From Amphirosellinia nigrospora (lineage: Eukaryota > Ascomycota > Sordariomycetes > Xylariales > Xylariaceae), in assembly GCA_004123355.1 (NCBI GenBank), contig SCHM01000004.1, forward strand, positions 4,248,316 to 4,312,315: DNA of 64,000 nt, read 5' to 3'. The notes below the pieces were generated by a model. It was given only the letters and a program-made list of their open reading frames with translations. It searched no databases and was not told the origin of the DNA. Both the position numbers and the translations under genes were made by a program. The number at the start of each line of letters is the position of its first letter. Within the stretch, counting starts at the first letter, position 1. Shown piece after piece: positions 16,261 through 30,519 of this stretch.

Positions 16261-19169
16261 CTAAAATAATAATAATATATAAATAATTTTATTTTTATAC
16301 GTATATAAAACTATAAAATAAAATAATATAAATTTTTTTTTAGAATAACTATAAATTATTTTATATTAATATTTATAACTTTAAGTTATAAAAAAAAATT
16401 ATTTAATAGGCGCTATAAAAAATGGCCTAAATATATTATTTTTAATTATAAAATATATTTAAAGCTATTTTAATAGTTTTTATAAACTTTTAAGCTATTA
16501 ATTTAGCTTAAAAATATTTAAAATAAACTAATATAAAGCTTTAAATATTTAGCAAAATATATTATAAACGTTTAATATATATAAATATTTATTAATAATA
16601 TTTTTAAATAAATATAATAACTAAAGTTTTTAATTTAAGTTATATTTTTATAGTTATAGCTTAGTTTTTAATTATTTTTTAATAACTTTTATAATAATTA
16701 ATTATTATAAAGATTAATATTATAATATTATTATTACATATAAATAAAACTAATACTAATAAAAAAATAAAAATAATAAAAATAATAATAAAAGCAATAA
16801 CGATAATAATAGCGATAATAATAATAATAATAACGTATAAATAATAATATATTATAAAAAAAGTTTATTAAAATATAAAACGTAAAAATAAAATCGGCGA
16901 TTATACGTTAATTAAATAATAACTAAAGTAAAAAGTTTAATAAATAATAACGCGTAAAAAATTATTTTAATAAAATAAAAGCTATATTTTATAGCTTTAG
17001 TTATTATTATTAAGTATTTTTATTTGCGTTAAAAAGCTAACCGGAAATTAGATATAATAATATATTTAAAAATATATAAGCGATTATATAAGCTTAATTT
17101 AACTTAAATAATAAGTTTTTAGTTTTAGCGTTTATAAGCTAAGTAAAATATTTATAATTATAGCTTATTTAATTTTAAAAAAACTTTTAATATAACTTAC
17201 GTTTATGTTTAGAATAATATATTATATAATTTTTTAATTTAAAAATCGGACCGTTTTTTTTAAAAAAAAAAAGCTATAGTTAAAAAGCTAGTAATTTAAA
17301 TATATAGCTTTATATTTTATAATAATAAAAAACTAGTAAATAATATTAACCGGGGTTTTTTATTATTATATACGGTTATTAGTATAATTATATTAAAATA
17401 GCTAATATTATATTATATTAATTTTTTTTATTTTTGCTATTTTTTTATTATTAGTTTATAGTTTTTTTTTATAAAAGCTTTTATTATTATAATATTAAAA
17501 AAAATGCACTTTTTATTTTAAAATTATAGTTTAAATATTTAGGTTTATAGCTAGCTTTATATATATAGTATAAACTATAAGAATATTTTTAGTTTATAAA
17601 ATAAGTATATAAAAACCCTATTAGACTTTTAGCTAGTATATTTTAAATAAGGTTTTTAAGCTAAAATTCGAAAAAAATTATAAAAAATATATAGTAATTT
17701 TTTATTAATATTATTAATATTTTATAAAAGTAATTTATTTTGCGAAATTTATTTAGTAATTATTTTATATTTTTTTTTTATATTTAGTATATTTATTATT
17801 TTTTTAATTTTTAGTAAAATATTTTTTATATTTAATAATAAAAAAATTTTTAAACTATATTTTCTTTAAAGCGTTAAAAGCTATTTTAAACGATAATATA
17901 AAAGCTTATAAAAATAAAATAAAATATAGTAGTTATTATTATAATATATATATTTTTATTAATAAAATAATAAAACTATTAATAAGCTTAATTAATCTTT
18001 TTAATTATATAATATAAATAATAGCTTATATAATTAAATATAAAGCGCTAATAATATTTATAAAGTTTATTAGTTTTTTTAAAAATATTTTTTAATTTAA
18101 AATATATTTTATATAATTAAATAATATTTTTTTTATTATTTAAATATTTATAATATATATTAGTATTTTATATTCGGCGGCCTTAAAGTTAAAAAAAAGC
18201 AAATAAAAAATAAAAAAGTATAAAAATATATAAAAGCGTAGCTTATAGTAATAGTATATTTATTTATATATATATAAATATTTAAAATATATTTTACGCG
18301 GAAATTAACTAGTGTATTAAAAGAAGAATGTTTTATTAAATAATAGCTATAAAATAATAATAATAATAAAACAATATAAATATTTATATTATAATAAAAA
18401 TAAAAATAATTAATATATAATTATTATAAAAGATATTTATATTAAATATATATTTAGTTTATAAAAATTAATAGTATTTATATTATATTATAAAAAATTT
18501 AGTAAGCTTTTTTAATAATTTAATATAAACGTATAAAAGTTTATTTTAGCTTTTAGTATTATAGTTTGTTTTAAAATATAATAGTTAAAAAAATATAAAA
18601 ATAATTATTTAAAAATATTTTATTTAAAATAATAATATATATTAATTTAATAATTAATATAGTTTTTATAATATTATTAATCGAGCTTTATATTTTTTTT
18701 TTTTTATTTTAATTTTTTTATATTATGGTTAATAATAATATTAATTAATATAAATAAGATATTTTAAAATAGTTTTAGCTATTTATTTTAAGCTTTAAAT
18801 AAATAAATATATAATTTTTTTAGGTTTATATATATATAGTAGCTTTAAGCTTTAAAAAAAAAGCAAAAAAAAAAAAAAAAACGGCTTTTTATTTATTAGT
18901 AAATAATTTTGCTTATATAAATTATAGTTATATTGTAGTTTTGTTTAAAATTTATAGTTTTTATATTTAAATATAGTTAAACGATAAAAAATATAGTATA
19001 AATATTATTAATTATTTTATTTTATATTTTAAGCGGGTGGATTTATTTTTATGTTTATTTAATTAATTAAAAAAAGTTATATTAATAATATTTATAAGCT
19101 TATAAAGCTATATGTATAATTTAGTTTTTTTTTTTTTTTTTTTTGTTTTTTTTTTATTAATTAATATAA

Positions 19170-19350
19170 GACTATTAAAAACTAGTAATATATTTTAAAG
19201 CATATATAAGCTATATAACTAATTAGTTATATAAAGGTTAGTTTATTTACTTTTTTCCTTTTTTTCCTCCCTTTTTTAAATAATAATTAAATAAGCTATT
19301 GTTAATTATAATCCTTTTCTTTTAATTTTTTAGAAGTATAGCTAGCTAGT
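19170..19350. other. Second less-mutated island with a pyrimidine tract
   Basis: The segment contains a long pyrimidine-only stretch (about 19,250-19,276) with CC and CCTCCC words that are otherwise almost absent from the block, followed by CCTTTTC. No coding sequence is visible. A similar purine-rich stretch (opposite strand) sits at the right edge of the block near 32,016-32,036. Confidence 0.45.
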
Positions 19351-20939
19351 ATAATAATAAATATAGTATAATAGTATTAAAGTTATAAGTTAAAATTAAA
19401 AAGTAGTAAAGATAAATTATATAAAGGATTTATTGTTATTATAAAATAGTTACGTTATAAATAATATAGCTTAGATTTTTTTTTACGGCATTTATAAAGT
19501 TGTTAGAATTTTTATTTATATTATTAGCAATAATATTTAAATTTTTATTTTAATATATTTTAAAATATACTAAGCGGTGCTTAATAAGTAATAAAAGTTA
19601 TTATTTTTAAATTTAATTATAAAATTTTTTAAAATAAGCTTTTTAAAATAATAATAAAGGCTTTTTTAATTTATAGCTATATAATAATTTAAAATATTAA
19701 GTTAAATAAGTTATAATAAATTTTATTTAAAAATTATTTAAGCTTTTTTTATTTAAGCGTTTTAAACGTAAATAAATAATATAATTAATATTAAATAAAA
19801 ACTAGTAAGTTTTTTAATATTATAAAATATTTATAATAAATTGTTAAAAAAAGTTATAGTTTATATTTTTTAATAACTTTAATTAATATTATTAGTAAAA
19901 GTTCGGCTTTTATTAGTAAGGTTATATTAAAATTAAATTTAAAACTTATATAAATAGTATTAAAAAAGTATATTTAGGTTTATAGCTATAAAACTTTTAA
20001 TTAACATTAAAGTAATTTTTAGTTATAATAAAAATAAATATTTAATAAATATTATATTATATTTAATAAATATAAAATAAATATATAAAACTATAGTATT
20101 AAAAAAATATAAGATTATTAGTTATTATTATTTATAAAAATAAAGTATTTATTTTTATTAAAATTTTAGTTAATATAGTTATTATTATAAAGCGTATAAA
20201 TAATAAAGCAAAATTTTTATATATAATTAAAATAGCTTTATATAAATATATTAAAATTTTATATATAGTTAAAATAGTTTTATATAAATATTTAAAAAGC
20301 TTAGTATAATATAAAAAGTTTATTATTTTTATATATTTAAATTTATAATAATATTATATAAAAATAAAATAATTAATAAGTTTTATTAATTATATTTATT
20401 AAACGTTATATTAAAAAAATATAATAAAAAATATTATAAATATATATTAGTAAATTATAACTTAGTAATATTAGTTATTAAATTTATATATATTTATTTG
20501 TTTATTAGTTTATTTATAGATTTTTATATATAATTTAGTATTATTATTAAAGTTTTATTTTTATTTAAATATGTTTATTATATATTGTTTAAAGTATTTT
20601 ATAATGCTTAAATAATAAAAAAGTTTTAAAATAATTATTATTTATTTTAAATATAATATTTTAAATAGGTTATTTTTTTGTTTTTTTTTATTTATTGTTT
20701 AAAGATTTATTTTTGTTTTAAATAAAGCAAAAAAATATTTTTAAAAATATATAACTATTTATTTGTTATATTTTTTAAAAGCTAGGTATAAAAACAACTA
20801 AAATTATTAAACTAAAAATAAAAAAAATTAAAAACTAATATAATTTAACGTTATTAAATATATTAATATAAAATAATTAAAACTTTTTAAATAAAAATAA
20901 AGAAAAATTATATTAGATTAGTTTTATATTATTTTTAAA

Positions 20940-21300
20940 TATTATAAAAAAACCTGGTTTATTATATAAACTTTGGCTAAGCGCGTAGTATAATATTATA
21001 TAAAGTTATATATAAAGTTTGTTAAATATTATTTTACGAAGTTATTATAAGTTTTAAAAGCAAATATTAAGCTAAACTTAAATATTAAAACATTTGTTTT
21101 TCCGGCTATATAAGTTTTTAGATCTTAGTTTTATAAAGGATTTCGACTATAAGAAAAAAAGAGAATTTTAAGCATAAAAAATATAAATCTTTTTTTAAAA
21201 AAATAAAAAACTTAGAAATATATAGCTTTTTTAATACTATAATTCTTTATTATTTAATTAAATTTATTTTAAGCTCTTTATTTAAGCCTTTATAATATAG
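20940..21300 (+). repeat. Dispersed repeat, copy B (least mutated)
   Basis: Same-orientation partner of 6,830-7,200 and inverted partner of 29,940-30,150. It retains more G/C than the other two copies, for example GGCTAAGCGCG near 20,972, TCCGGC near 21,100 and a GGATTTCGAC word near 21,140, where copies A and C show A/T. The copy therefore approximates the ancestral sequence best. No open frame survives. Confidence 0.7.
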
Positions 21301-22339
21301 TTAGATTTTATAAAAATTTTTAAAATATAAGAATTTTTAAAAAAGTTTTTAATAAGTTTAATTTAAATAAATATTAAATAATATTTATAAATTTTTTATT
21401 AGTAGCTATAAATTATAATTATTATTATTAATATTATAATTATTAAAATATATTATTATTATTATATATATATTATTATAATATTATTATTATATTATTA
21501 TTATTATTTTTATTGCTATTTTAATATATTATATAATAAAAAATACTTAAATTTATTAAAGCTTATTAAAGCTTATTAGGTTTTATATTTTAATATAAAA
21601 TCGGAAATAATTAAAAAAAAAAATAATTAAAATTATAGTTAAAAACTAGTATATAAATAAAAGTTTTATATAAACGAACCTAAAAGTTTAAAATATTTAA
21701 TATTATATAATTAATTATACGTTTATAATAATTAGTTTAAATTAATTAGATTAGTTTTTTAACTTAATTTAATTAATTTTGATTTTTAATATAGTTATAA
21801 AATTAATAATATTAAGCGAAATTATTTAAGTATAAAAAATTAATTATTATAAGTTTAAATAAGTAAAAAAAATAATATATATTAAATAAAAAATTAATAA
21901 TATTTTATAATATTTTTTTAAGTATATAATTAATTATTATATAGTATTAAATATTATTTTAAGTTTTTATTTAAAGCTTAAATAGTAATAATAGTTATAT
22001 TAAGTTATATTTTTTTAGTTATATTAAATTAAAAAAATTAAAAAAACTAAATTAAAAAGTAAGAATATTAATTTATTAAAATAATATTATAATATATATA
22101 ATAAAATTTTAATTATAATATATTTAATATTAAAAGTTAGTATATAATTTTAGTTTAGTAAAATAATAAATAAGTAATTAAACTATATATAGTATTTTTA
22201 TTTTTAGCTTATTATTATTTATAATTATTAAATAAGTTAAATAAATTAAATAAATTAAATATATTAAATAAGTTATTATTAAGGTTTATAATAAACGTTA
22301 TAGTTATATTAATTAGGTTTTTATTTTAGGCAAATATTA

Positions 22340-22690
22340 TATTTAAAATTAAAGCTATATTTTAAATAAACGTTATATTTTTTAAATAATAGTTATATTT
22401 TAAACAAACGTTATATTTTTTTAGTAGTATTTTTTTAAGCAAAAGTTTTATTTTAAATAATAGTTATATTTAAATAAATGTTATATTTTTTTAGTAATAT
22501 TTTTTAAGTAAAAGTTTTATTTTAAATAATAGTTATATTTTAAATAAACGTTATATTTTTTAAGCAATATTTTTTAGGCGGAAGTTTTATTTTAAATAAT
22601 AGTTATATTTTAAATAAATATTATATTTTTTTAATAAAAACTTATTTTAAATAAAGCTATATTTTAAGCAAAAATTAAATCTTTTTAAAT
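22340..22690. repeat. Decayed minisatellite, about 70-bp unit, 4-5 copies
   Basis: A unit beginning AAGTTTTATTTTAAATAATAG recurs at about 22,441, 22,510 and 22,580, with partial copies on both sides (from about 22,345 and up to 22,690). Each unit ends in a GTTATATTTTTT stretch followed by a TTAAGC-like word. Copies differ mainly by transitions: the same position reads AAACAAACG, AAATAAATG, AAATAAACG and AAATAAATA in successive units. The spacing is contiguous and there are no unique spacers, so it is a tandem array and not a CRISPR-like array. Confidence 0.8.
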
Positions 22691-25600
22691 AATAAGCAGA
22701 AAAATTATAAAAAAACTAGCGATAATAATAATAAATGTTTATTATATTAAACTTTTTTTATAAACTAAATAAATATTAAAAATAAAATAATTTTAAAAAA
22801 TATTATAATAATAGTTATAATATTAAATAAACTTTATTATTATAATTATATTAAATATAATTTAATTTTTATTTATAATAAATTAGTAATATTTTTTATT
22901 AAAAAATAATAAAAGCAAAAAATTAATTAAATATATATTTATAATAAATATAATATAAGTTTTAAATATTTTTTTAATATTTAAAACGTTAAATTATATA
23001 AATTTATTAATAAATAAAATTAATAAAGTAAAATATAGTTTTAAATTATTATAAAGCTTAATATATTATTATTAATTTAAAATATATAATATTAATAAAA
23101 AAATAGATTTTTTTAAAATTTATAAAAAAATTAAATAAACCTAAAAATTAATTTTAAATAAATAAAAAATATATTTATAATTAAAACTAATATAAAAAAT
23201 AAAATAAAATATAAAAATAATATTTAAAGTTAAAAAAAATAATTTAAATTTTTATTAAATTTAAATTTTATTAAATAAGCTATAATAATATTTTAATTAT
23301 ATTATTATAAAATAAATTTATTTTTTAGTTAATATATTATTTTAAAAATTTAAACTAAATATTTAATAAATAAAAATAGTTATAAATTAATAAAAATAAT
23401 ATAATATTTATATTTTAATATAAAATATAATATATTTTTATTTAAAGCGTTATAATTTTAGTTTAATTAGTTTTTTATTATAAAGTTTTAAATTTATTAG
23501 GTTTTTTTTTTAAAATAAAAAAAAATAAAAAAAAAAAAAAAGACTAAAAACTATTATTATTATTTTATTATTAATATTATAAAGATTTTAATTTATATTT
23601 AATAAAATTTTTTTTAATTAAGTTTTTTATATTATATTAATTTATATTAAAGTTTATTAAAGCTAAATATAAATAAATTTAGCTAGTTTGTTTTAATTTA
23701 ATTTTTAAATATTTTTAATTATTAATATTTTATTTATTAGTTTAAAATTAAAAATTTAAACATTATTTTAATTTTTTTTTTAAATATTATTTATTATTAT
23801 ATTTTTTATATATAATATAAATAATATTATAAATTAAATAGCTTTTAATATAATAAATAAATAAGTTTTATATATAAATTTATATATATATACTAAAATA
23901 TTTTTTAATTATATTTAAGCTAATATAGTTTATTATTTTAAAGGTTAATTTATTAATATTTTATAATAAACTAGCTATTATTTTTTAAAAATAAAACGAT
24001 ATAAATAAAAAATAAAATATTTATAATTAAAAAATAAATAAATAGTTTATAATAATTTTAGTTTATTATTTTTTAAAGTTTTTTTTTATATATTTAATAA
24101 TTTAAATTTTTAAGTATTTTATATTTTTAAATAATTATTTGCTTTAGTTTTTAATTAATTTTATAAAAATTTTAAATATTTTTATTATATTTTAAATAAT
24201 AAATAAAAAAAGCTTTTTTATAAATATTTTTATATTAAAGCGTATATTTAAACGGCTAGTTTTTTATTAATATTATTTAAATAATATTATTTAAAAATAA
24301 AACTTATTTATATTTTTTAAATAGTAATTTTATTATTAGTTTTATTATTAGCGGTAATAATATTTAGGTTTTTTATAAGTTTTAAATTATTAAGTTTTTA
24401 AATTGTTTTAATAAATTTTTTAAGCTATTTTATTAAATAATTATATAATAATATTATTTTAAAATAATATATATAGTTATTAATATAAATTATAAGCTAT
24501 AAAAATAATATAGCTTTAAAAAAAAAGTTTAAATTAGTTTATTATTTAAAAAATAATTATTTTATATTAATATTTAATAAATAAAAAATTATATAAACTA
24601 TTTAAAAGTTAAATATTTAAAGTAATAAAAACTACGTTTAAATATTAAAACGTATTAAATAAATAAAAAGTTTTATAAGCTTTAAGTTTTTTAATTAAAT
24701 ATTTTATATAAAATAGTTTAATATTAAAAGTTATATAGCTAAAAATATATTAAAATTAATATTATTATAATATAAAATATTTTAAATTATATATTTATAT
24801 AGTTTAATAAACTTATTTATAAATATTTTATTATTTTAGTTATTTAAACTATTTTTAAAACTAGTAATAAAAATATTAATAAATAAAAAAATTATTTTAA
24901 ATAAACTAATTATTAATTATTATTTATATTAATATTAACTTAATAAGTTATAATTTTATTATTATAAATTATATTTTTTTTATTTAAAGTTTTAGTTAAT
25001 ATATATATTTTATTATATTAAAAAAATTAATTATATATAAAAAACGCTATTTAAATAAATATTGTTTATTTTTTTAAAAATAAATATTATTTTTTTAATA
25101 ATATAAAAGTTAGAATTAAAAATTTAATAGTTTAATTAAAAAGCTTATAAATTTTTACGTTAGTAGTTAAAAAATTAAATAAAAAAAATAAAAAAATATA
25201 TATTTTTAAATAAAATTATAAAACTTTATAAAATAAAATTAAAAAATTAAAATAAAAAAAAAAAATATTTAAAATTAAAAAACTAAATTAATAATAATTA
25301 AATAAAAGCTAAAAATAAAGCTAAAAAAAACTTATTATAATTATTATATTTTATAAAATAAACTAAAAAAATAAAATTAAAATTTTTACTAGTTTAAAAT
25401 TAATAAAATTATTAATAGTTATTATTATTATAATAAAATTAAAAATTTATAAAAAAAAGTTTAATAAAACTAATAAAATAATAAAAATAAAAAAAATTAA
25501 CAGCTAAACTTTATTTAAAAATTAATATATTTTAAACTAAATAAAAAAAAGTTTAAATAAAATGGTTATATTTTTATAAACAAAATATTATTATTATTTT

Positions 25601-28013
25601 TAAAACATAATTATAAATTAAAACACGCTTTATTAAAAGTTTAAGCGTATAAATATAAAAGCTAAACGTAAAAGTAAAAAAAAAAAATTAAAGTTTTTAA
25701 AATTTATAGTTAATTTTAAAAAAAAGTTTTTAAAAGTTAGATTAAAATAAATATTTTTAAAAAAAAAAATAATTAATTTAAAATATTTATTTATATTAAT
25801 CGATTAAATTATAATATATTTAAAAAAAAAATTTAAATTATAAGTTATATTTAATAAAAATAAAAAAAAAAAGCTATATTTAAAAGCAAAATTAAAAAAA
25901 CAAAAATTTAAGCTTAAAATTAAAAAAAAAATATTAGTTTATAATAAATAAATATAAAAAAAATTAGAAATATTTTAAATATAAATTATTACGTTAATAA
26001 AAAAAATAAAAATTATAATAAAAATATAATAAATAAGTTTAATTTTAAAAATATTATAATAAAATTAAAACGGTTTATTTAATTAAAAAATATTAAAGCT
26101 AAAATAATTTATAAAATAAACTATTAATAAAAATAAATAATAAACTAATAAAAAAAACTTAGCTTTAAAATAATATTTTAATTAAAAAAATAAAGTTATA
26201 TATTTTATTTTAAACTAAATAAAATAAAAACGGAAATAAAAAAAGTATTAAAGTTAAAAATATTTAAAATAAATATAAAAATAAAATATTTATAATTAAA
26301 ATTATAAATAAAACTATTTATTATAAAAGTTTATAATTAAAAGCTTAAAAATAAGTTTTAATATTAATAATTATTATAATTAATTTTAAAAGCTTAAATT
26401 AATAGGTTATAAATAAATAGTTTTATTATTTAATTATAAAACGTATTATAAAAGATTTTTTTATTATTTATTTTTTTATTTTTATAAAAAAATAATTTTT
26501 AGTTATAATTAAAAGTTTTTTATTTTATTTACTATTTTAGTAATAGCTATAAACTAGAAAAAAAAAAAATTATATTAAATAATAGTTTATTTAATTTTAG
26601 TTTAAGCGGGCTATTTAAATCCGCTAGTTTAATAATATAATATATAATATATAATAAAGCTTGCTTATATTTTTTTAATATATACGTTTAAACTAATTTA
26701 TTAAATTTATTAAATTAATAAAAAAAATAAAAATATATAATATAAAAATATATATAAAGTTATTATATAATATTATTTTTTATATTTTTTATATAATAAA
26801 TAAATAAAATTAAAAAAGCTTTACGTTAAAGTTTATATATTATAACTATTAGTTTTAATTATATAAACGATTAATAATTAAAAAATATATAAAATTTTAT
26901 TAGTTTTTAAATAATAAGCTTTAATTTTTTCTGCTATATTTTTTAACTATATATTTAAAAGCTTTTAATTTTAAATAATTTTTTATATTATATTTTAATA
27001 TTATTCGATTTATTTAAAAATTATATTAAGTTTTTTAGTATTTATTAGAACTTTTTTTTATAATTTAACGCGCGTTATATTTATTATAAAATAAAAGATT
27101 ATTATAATTTAGTTAATAAAATTTTTTTTATTTAGCAATAGATTTTATTTAAAGTTTATTAAAATATAAAATATATTTTTTAAATTATTATTAAATTATT
27201 ATATTTATAAAATAATAATAAGTTTTAATTATTATTACTATTAAATAAACTAAATTTATAAAAACTTAATATAAAAACTATAAGTATAAATTTAAATAAA
27301 TAATAACATAATAAATTATATTTATATTATATATAAAAAAGTATTATTTTTAGCTATTTTAAACGTTTTAAATAATAATAATTGTTTTATAAATAATTAT
27401 AAATTTAATATAATTAATTATATATTTTTATAATTAATATATTATTAAAGCAATAATAGCATAAGTTATAAATTTATTTGTTTTTTTTTATAATAATTAA
27501 AATATTAGCTATTTTTAATAAATTATTTATATAATTTTAGTTTTAAAAAAATAATTAATATTTTTATAGTTAAAATTATAAATAATAAAAAAATAAAATA
27601 TTTTTAAAACTAATTATATATAAATTATAAATTAGTTATTAAAGTTATAAAGGTTTTTTTATAAATAATTTTTAAATATAATAAATAAAATAATTAGTTA
27701 GTTTTAATTTATTAATTTTTAACTATTAAATAATTATAAACTTAGTATATATTATTATAATATATAATAAATTAGCTTAATATATAATTATTATTAAAAC
27801 GTAATAATAAAACTAAAATTTATTAAAAATAAAAAAAACGTTAAGATATTATAATTAATAAATTTTAATAAAAATAGCTCGGCTTATTTAATATTAATAG
27901 TTTTATTTAAAATATTTAAAAATATTAATAAAATATTATTATTAATTTTTAAAACGAAATAAGCTTGTATTATATATTTATGTTAAGGTATTAAAAAGAA
28001 CTAATATATTAGG

Positions 28014-28035
28014 AAAAAAAAAAAAAAAAAAAAAA
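28014..28035. repeat. 22-base poly-A tract
   Basis: Uninterrupted run of about 22 A in the AT-rich block. Such runs can be remnants of retroelement tails or the result of slippage. No flanking target-site duplication can be recognised in sequence this degenerate. Confidence 0.6.
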
Positions 28036-29939
28036 GCTATAAAAATTAAAATATTTTTTTCTTTATAAACTAAAACAGGTTAAAAAATATTTAAAAAAAA
28101 ATTAAATAAGTAGCTATTATAAATATAAACTAAATATATCTAGAAAATTTTTATAAATATATTTTATAAACTTTTTAATAATTAATTTATTTAGATTTAT
28201 TTAAAAAATAAATAATTATTATAATATAAAATAATATATTTTAGCGAATAATATAAAAGCGCTAATTTTAATAGCTTAGCTATTATTTATAAACTTATAT
28301 TAAATTTGCTAGCAAAGTTTAATTTTTTAAATTTATATAATATTTTAACGGACTATTAATATAATATATAAATAATAAAAAATTTATTAGTTTTAATTTT
28401 ATAATTTTTATTAGTTAAATAAATATTTTATAAGTTTTACGCGTTTAATTATAATAAAATTTAGCGCTTTTTTAAAAAACTAATATATTAACATTTAAAT
28501 AAACTTATATTATAAATATTTTATTTTTTATAGATTAAATACGTTAAAATAAGTTTAAGTTTATTTTTTTAGCAGGTTTAATTATAAAATTTTTAAAAAA
28601 GCGAAAAATTTAGTTTAATTTTAAATATTATTAAATAAAATTAATTATAAAAATATACTAATAAAAATAAATAGTACGTTAATATAAAAAATATAAAAAC
28701 GTTATAAAATAAAACGTTATAAAACGTACGTTTATATAAATTATAAATAAGCTAAAAATAGCTTAAAAAAATTATTATATAAATAAAGCTTATTAATACA
28801 GGTTATAAATAGAAAAATATATATTATAAAAAATCGGCGGTTAAATTAGTTTTTAAATTTTTTTAGCGCTAAAAATAAAATAGTTTAAATAAATAAATTA
28901 ATTATAAAATAATAATTAGTTTTTTAAACTAAATATATAAAATAATTTAAAGTTTATAATAATTTAATTTAATAAAACTTTTAAAATAATAAGCTTAAAA
29001 AAATAAAAAAATTATAAATTAAATAGAAATTTTTTTTTTTAAATTAATATAGTTTTAATTTTATATTTAATTATATTTAGTTTATATATTTTTATATTTA
29101 AAGCTAGTAATTATTTTATAAATATTATTTATTTTTTATAGTTTTATATTTATATTTTATTAATATTAAACTTAAATATAATAAATTTTAAGTTTAAATA
29201 AATATAAAAAATAATATATATTAAATAAAAACTAATTAATATTTATAAATAAACAAAACTTATATAGTTTATTTATTTAAATAAAAATATAAACTTTTAG
29301 CTATATAGCTATATTATTATATTATAATATTTAAGTATTTATTTATTTAATAATATAATAAATTAAATTAGTTTTTTTAATTTTTTTTTTTATTTTATTA
29401 ATTTAATTTAATAAAATATAATTCAGTAAATTATATTATTTTTTTTAAAAGTTAATAATTATTTATTTTTAATATTAATTATAATAAATTATTTATATAT
29501 AAAATATATTTATATAACGAATTATTTTTATAAAAAAAAATAGAATATAATTTAATTTATATATATAATATAAGTTAAAAATTAAAAAAATAGTTTTTTA
29601 TAATAATTTTAATTTTAATATAACTTTATTTAAAGTTTTTATTTATAAATAAATTTTTAAGTTTTTTATTAAAGCTATTTTAATTAATATAATTATATAT
29701 TTTAGCTTATAATAATATTTAAAATAGTATTTATTTTTTAAGTTTTTTTAAAATTTTTAAAAGTTTTTAAAAGTTTATATAGCTTTTATAGCTAAGTTTT
29801 ATAACTAAGCTTTAAAATAATCTATAAATTTTTAAAAATATAACATAATAAAAAAAAGTATAAATTATTATTTTAAAACGAGTTTATAATAAAGTTTAGT
29901 TTTTTTAAATAATTTATTTTGTTATTTTTAAGTTTTTTA

Positions 29940-30150
29940 GCGAAACTTTTTATATTTAAAATTTTTTTTTTTTTTTTTTTTTTATAAGACCGAAAAAAAA
30001 ATTATATAACTAATAAAATAAATATTTAATATTTAAATTTAGTTTAATATTTTTTTAAAATTTATAAAAATTTATATAATTATTTAGCTTTATAAAATAA
30101 TATTTCGCAATTTTATATAAAATTTTATATAATATTATATTATATATTAA
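29940..30150 (-). repeat. Dispersed repeat, copy C (inverted, partial)
   Basis: The reverse complement matches the middle of copies A and B: the paired TATAAA words, the core around 'AAATATTATTTTA', the 'ATATTAAACTAAATTTAAATATTAAA'-like stretch and the following A/G-rich tract containing CGGTCTTATAAA. It is shorter and its 3' end fades into A-rich sequence. The opposite orientation excludes a single local duplication and argues for a mobile or dispersed repeat. Confidence 0.6.
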
Positions 30151-30482
30151 TTAAGATTTATATAATAATATAATAAAAATAAATAATAAATATTTTATAG
30201 TTTTTTAGTAATAAAATAAGTTTTTTAAATTAAAAGCTAGATTAAAATAGTTTTTTTTTTAAGTTATAATATTATATTAAAATATATATAGTTTAAACTA
30301 TATTATAAAATAATTTAATATAATAAAACTTATAATAAAGCTTATAATTAATTAATAATTTTTTTATTTAAAAAGTTTTTAATATTTTAATTTGTTTTGC
30401 TAAAAACTAGCAAGCGTTTTTATTTAGTTTTTAGCTATATAATAACTAAAAGCTATTATTTTTTTTAAAATTAGCGTTATAT

Positions 30483-30486
<4 letters not shown>

Positions 30487-30514
<28 letters not shown>
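30487..30514. repeat. 28-base poly-T tract
   Basis: Uninterrupted run of about 28 T. Another T run of about 24 lies near 29,970. These are the longest homopolymers in the window, and their length in this assembly is unlikely to be exact. Confidence 0.6.

Positions 30515-30519
<5 letters not shown>

Noticed and set aside
22340-22690. CRISPR-like array
   Set aside because: Repeat units are contiguous without unique spacers, in a eukaryotic genome; it is a minisatellite.
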